NCBI GenBank assembly: GCA_036381215.1
Contig: DASVDF010000114.1
Coordinates: 1-7,394, forward strand
Length of the DNA: 7,394 nt
DNA from: IDS-8 sp036381215
GTDB lineage: Bacteria > Pseudomonadota > Gammaproteobacteria > Steroidobacterales > Woeseiaceae
Direction of reading: 5' to 3'
The notes beneath the pieces were generated by a model, which saw only the letters and a list, made by a program, of their open reading frames with translations, was not told the DNA's origin and searched no databases. Made by a program: the position numbers and the translations under genes. Below are positions 7,121-7,394 of this stretch, in pieces. The first letter of the stretch is position 1, and the number at the start of each line of letters is the position of its first letter.

Positions 7121-7141
7121 GTAGGAGCGCGCATCGCGCGC
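7121..7141 (+). repeat. REP-like head and hairpin, right copy
   Basis: GTAGGA is followed by the hairpin GCGCGC-ATC-GCGCGC at 7127-7141. Stem length (6 bp), loop length (3) and position match the left copy (138-152, read on the minus strand). The third base pair is C-G in the left copy and G-C here, so pairing is preserved despite change in both arms. Confidence 0.65.
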
Positions 7142-7142
7142 G

Positions 7143-7185
7143 CCGAACGCAACCGCCGGACCGAACGCAACCGCCGGACCGAACG
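7143..7185 (+). repeat. 18-base tandem repeat, 2.4 copies
   Basis: CCGAACGCAACCGCCGGA occurs at 7143-7160 and 7161-7178 without a mismatch, and the third copy breaks off after CCGAACG at 7185. The two perfect copies imply recent duplication. The left repeat copy lacks this unit. Confidence 0.9.
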
Positions 7186-7236
7186 AAGGCACATAGCAAA
7201 ACGAAGCCACACTCTCACGGAGCATTATTCGTGAAC

Positions 7237-7394
7237 GGCACGACCCCCGCCGAGCGGCGCCGTGGCCGGGGGGAGGTCCTCTCGGCGGCGTGCGAGGCAT
7301 GGATGCCGAGCCCGCAGGCCCACAGGGACGTGCTCGTGGCCGGCGCCGAGAGGACCTCCCCCCGGTCGCGGCTCCGCTCGTTGGGGGTCGTGCC
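7237..7394. repeat. Large inverted repeat with 54-base arms and 50-base spacer
   Basis: The reverse complement of 7237-7290 matches 7341-7394 at 48 of 54 positions by hand alignment with no gap, and the right arm runs into the window edge. An RNA copy would form a very long hairpin. The spacer 7291-7340 contains the small inverted repeat GGCAT-GG-ATGCC and a CACAGGGACGTG segment. The left arm belongs to the dispersed repeat described at 7119-7298, so the right arm is a further partial copy facing the other way. No gene is evident here. Confidence 0.85.

Larger units (their letters stand above)
7119..7298 (+). repeat. Dispersed intergenic repeat, right copy (REP head plus long tail)
   Basis: This is the inverted counterpart of the left repeat at 15-160. 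Order here is CCGTAGGAGC (7119-7128), a hairpin, two 18-base tandem units (7143-7178), CGAACGAAGGCACATAGC, GAGCATTATTCGTGAACGGCAC in interrupted similarity to the left copy, GGCCGGGGGGAGG, and a final block identical to 34-15 at the left. It is about 34 bases longer than the left copy, mainly because of the tandem units. It starts 75 bases after the gltA stop, head towards the gene, matching the left copy behind gmk. No reading frame within it resembles a known protein, and no transposase gene is present. Confidence 0.75.

Noticed and set aside
7143..7185. Possible CRISPR fragment
   Set aside because: The 18-base units are directly adjacent, with no spacers, only 2.4 copies and no cas genes.

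Overview
The window reads as a core-chromosome segment of a GC-rich gammaproteobacterium. The evidence is gene content and sequence similarity: RNase PH, RdgB, HemW, YicC and a type II citrate synthase all resemble their Escherichia coli counterparts closely, rph lies next to a divergent yicC-gmk pair as in Pseudomonas, and REP-type repeats with a GTAGGAG head are present. A Xanthomonadales/Nevskiales-like or Steroidobacter-like lineage would fit, but this is inference. No transposase, phage gene, tRNA, rRNA or CRISPR array is visible.

Layout. Positions 1-160 hold one copy of a dispersed repeat, just past the 3' end of gmk. Positions 185-1682 carry gmk (guanylate kinase) and yicC (YicC-family endoribonuclease) on the minus strand, 4 bases apart. 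An 85-base divergent gap follows, then a tightly packed plus-strand operon at 1768-5064: a PP2C-type protein phosphatase, rph (RNase PH), rdgB (ITP/XTP pyrophosphatase) and hemW (heme-binding radical-SAM protein). The junctions are 1 base, 6 bases and a 4-base overlap. Positions 5065-5407 form a non-coding gap with an AT-rich tract and a cluster of DnaA-box-like 9-mers. rpmE (ribosomal protein L31, zinc-binding form) and gltA (citrate synthase) follow. After gltA, positions 7119-7298 hold a second copy of the repeat in inverted orientation, continuing into a 54-base-arm inverted repeat that reaches the window edge.

Functionally the genes are housekeeping. gmk and rdgB serve nucleotide supply and sanitation, rph and yicC RNA processing and turnover, rpmE translation, hemW heme handling, and gltA entry to the TCA cycle. 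The phosphatase is the one signalling gene, and no partner kinase is in view.

I do not see a new multi-gene system. The parts that coding does not explain are the DnaA-box cluster between hemW and rpmE (an origin, DARS-like or DnaA-titration candidate), and the structured repeats, which sit in the same relative orientation behind gmk and gltA. Their head hairpin shows a compensatory base-pair change between the two copies.
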